Shown: positions 6,132 through 7,856 of the stretch, piece by piece
Layout: each line of letters begins with the position of its first letter
Numbering within the stretch: the first letter of the stretch is position 1
NCBI GenBank assembly: GCA_014378185.1
Contig: JACMOE010000002.1
Coordinates: 1 to 7,856 of the forward strand
Direction of reading: 5' to 3'
Source: Gemmatimonadaceae bacterium
Lineage (GTDB): Bacteria > Gemmatimonadota > Gemmatimonadetes > Gemmatimonadales > Gemmatimonadaceae
DNA length: 7,856 nucleotides
The notes under the pieces: model-generated
Databases searched by the model: none
What the model was told of the DNA's origin: nothing
Seen by the model: the letters and a program-made list of their open reading frames with translations, nothing else
Made by a program: the position numbers and the translations under genes

Positions 6132-7856
6132 ATGACACTCTCACCGATCCCCGGAATGCTGATCGCACGCGTACGCCAGTCGCTCGCCGGCGTTTCCGTT
6201 CTGCTGTTCGTGGCTTCGGCCTCGTGTGCTGCGCCGCCCGCGCTCTCGCCGGCGACACCGTCGTCGTCCCCGACAGCGCGCGCCGTCGAGGCGCAGCACG
6301 GCATCGTCGTCTCCGCGAGCGACATCGCGAGCCGTGCGGGCCGAGACGTGCTGGCCAGAGGAGGCAATGCCGTGGACGCGGCAGTAGCCACCGGTATGGC
6401 ACTCGCCGTCACCTACCCGGTCGCGGGCAACATCGGCGGGGGCGGCTTCATGGTGATCCGCTTTCCCGACGGACGCGCGACGACGATCGATTTCCGCGAG
6501 ATGGCGCCGGCCGCGGCGACGCCGGAAATGTTTCTCGACGCATCCGGCGCCTACTCGGCGCGCGTGCATCACAACTCGCACATCTCTGTCGGTGTCCCGG
6601 GCACGGTTGCCGGCTTTGCGCTGGCGCATCAAAGGTATGGAAAGACGGCGTGGCGCGAGCTGGTGGAGCCCGCCGTGACACTCGCTGGAGACGGGTTCGC
6701 TGTGCCCCCCGGTCTTCCCGCCTCTCTCGCCGGTGCCCAGAAGCGCCTGGCGCAATATCCCGCGAGCGTCGCGGCCTTCTATCGCGGTGGTCAGCCCTAC
6801 GCGGTGAACGCGCAGTTTCGCCAGCCGGATCTCGCACGCACGCTCGCGCGCATTCGTGACAGCGGGCGCGACGGCTTCTATGCCGGCGAGACGGCGCGGC
6901 TCATCGCGGAGGAGATGCAGCGCGGCGGTGGGCTCATCACCGAGCAGGATCTGGCGGCGTATCAGGCGAAGGAGCGCGCGCCGGTGCGCGGCACCTACCG
7001 CGGCTACGACATCATCTCGATGCCTCCACCGAGCAGCGGCGGCGTGGCGATGATCGAGATGTTGAACATCCTCGAGGGCTATGACCTCGCGGCGATGGGA
7101 CACAACTCGCCGCGGTATGTGCACACGCTTGCCGAAGCGATGAGGCGTGCCTTTCTCGATCGCGCCCGCGTGATGGGCGATCCAGACTTCAACAGCCTGC
7201 CGATCGATCGGCTCACCAGTAAGTCGTACGCGGCCGAGCTGCGGACGTCGATCGACGCATCACGCGCGACAGTGTCCGCGCCGGCGCAGGTCGCCGATGG
7301 ATACGAGGGCCGAGAGACGACGCACTACTCGGTGGTGGATGGCGCGGGGATGGCGGTCTCCGTCACGTACACGCTCGAGAATGGCTACGGCCTCGGTGCC
7401 GTTGTCGCGGGGGTGGGCTTTCTGTTGGACGACGAGATGGGCGACTTCAACGGAAAGCCCGGGCTCACCGACACCACGGGACTCGTCGGTACCGCGGCCA
7501 ACCTCGCGCGGCCCGGCAAGCGGATGCTGAGCAGCATGACCCCGACGATCGTGGCGAAAAACGGACAGCTCGTGGCCGTGGTCGGCAGCCCGGGAGGACG
7601 GACGATCATCAACACGGTGATGCAGGTCGTTCTCAACCTCATCGACTTCCGCATGAGCATTCCGGACGCCGTAGCTGCCTCGCGCGTGCATCACCAGTGG
7701 CTCCCCGACGTGCTGTCCTACGAGAAGGGTGGACTTCCGGCTGCGACCCGTTCGGCGCTCGAGGCCATGGGCCATCACTTGAAGGAGTCCGGAGCGCAGG
7801 GCACGGCGCACAGCATCATGATCGATGCGCGAGGTCGCCGCTGGGGCGCGGCAGAC
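6132..7856 (+). CDS. ggt: Gamma-glutamyltransferase (glutathione hydrolase), 3'-truncated
   Basis: This enzyme transfers or hydrolyses the gamma-glutamyl group of glutathione and related peptides. The frame is open from the ATG at 6132 through the window end, giving 575 residues. It stops within RRWGAAD, where homologues have only about ten residues left. A second in-frame ATG at 6156 gives a shorter, more typical signal peptide, and neither has a ribosome binding site. The signal ends in S-A-S-C32, a slightly unusual lipobox, so a lipoprotein is likely. Family landmarks: R122 (IDFREMAP, glutamate-carboxylate binding), NIGGGGFM, MPPPSSGG, then T396 in ETTHYSVVD. T396 is the expected self-cleavage site and N-terminal nucleophile, splitting a large subunit (33-395) from a small one. 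E435 and D438 (DDEMGDF), S467-S468 (LSSMTPT) and G488-G489 (GSPGG) complete the known active site. It follows the S9 gene by 8 bases. Everything needed for activity is visible. Confidence 0.95.
   Translation, partial: MTLSPIPGMLIARVRQSLAGVSVLLFVASASCAAPPALSPATPSSSPTARAVEAQHGIVVSASDIASRAGRDVLARGGNAVDAAVATGMALAVTYPVAGNIGGGGFMVIRFPDGRATTIDFREMAPAAATPEMFLDASGAYSARVHHNSHISVGVPGTVAGFALAHQRYGKTAWRELVEPAVTLAGDGFAVPPGLPASLAGAQKRLAQYPASVAAFYRGGQPYAVNAQFRQPDLARTLARIRDSGRDGFYAGETARLIAEEMQRGGGLITEQDLAAYQAKERAPVRGTYRGYDIISMPPPSSGGVAMIEMLNILEGYDLAAMGHNSPRYVHTLAEAMRRAFLDRARVMGDPDFNSLPIDRLTSKSYAAELRTSIDASRATVSAPAQVADGYEGRETTHYSVVDGAGMAVSVTYTLENGYGLGAVVAGVGFLLDDEMGDFNGKPGLTDTTGLVGTAANLARPGKRMLSSMTPTIVAKNGQLVAVVGSPGGRTIINTVMQVVLNLIDFRMSIPDAVAASRVHHQWLPDVLSYEKGGLPAATRSALEAMGHHLKESGAQGTAHSIMIDARGRRWGAAD

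Noticed and set aside
6141..7124. Long minus-strand open frames opposite the gamma-glutamyltransferase
   Set aside because: They are Arg/His-rich shadows of a gene with all family motifs on the plus strand.

Overview
The window is GC-rich (roughly two thirds G+C by eye). It comes from a Gram-negative-type bacterium: an outer-membrane beta-barrel and four further genes with Sec or lipoprotein signal peptides lie almost back to back. Signal peptides ending in Ala/Ser-Gln, the scarcity of Shine-Dalgarno sites, one possible TAnnTTTG promoter and the mix of envelope hydrolases would fit Gemmatimonadota. That placement is inferred, not proven. No rRNA, tRNA, CRISPR array or intact mobile element is visible.

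Left part (1-2021): the 3' part of an outer-membrane beta-barrel gene, missing only its first codons, is followed 57 bases later by a gene for an exported protein of unknown function. That protein has four cysteines, a Tyr/Gly-rich stretch and a Ser/Gly tail. A strong hairpin terminator closes this pair.

Middle (2022-2291): a gene-poor stretch of lower GC (about 55% by hand count for 2041-2280). It holds an 11-base direct repeat and a minus-strand open frame of 65 codons that looks protein-like but has no recognisable start or family. It may be the remnant of an acquired gene.

Right part (2292-7856): a peptide-degradation cluster. A lipoprotein membrane dipeptidase (peptidase family M19) is transcribed leftward. 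Divergent from it across 157 bases are a secreted prolyl-oligopeptidase-type S9 peptidase and, 8 bases later, a probable lipoprotein gamma-glutamyltransferase that runs off the window about ten codons before its expected end. The three enzymes could act in sequence outside the inner membrane. Gamma-glutamyltransferase opens glutathione and other gamma-glutamyl peptides, the M19 enzyme splits the resulting dipeptides (Cys-Gly is a classical substrate of the family), and the S9 enzyme trims other peptides.

I see no clearly new biological system. The points most worth checking are an Arg in place of the first Gly of the S9 nucleophile elbow, a low-complexity insert in the dipeptidase, the orphan low-GC segment, and the possible envelope glutathione-salvage grouping.
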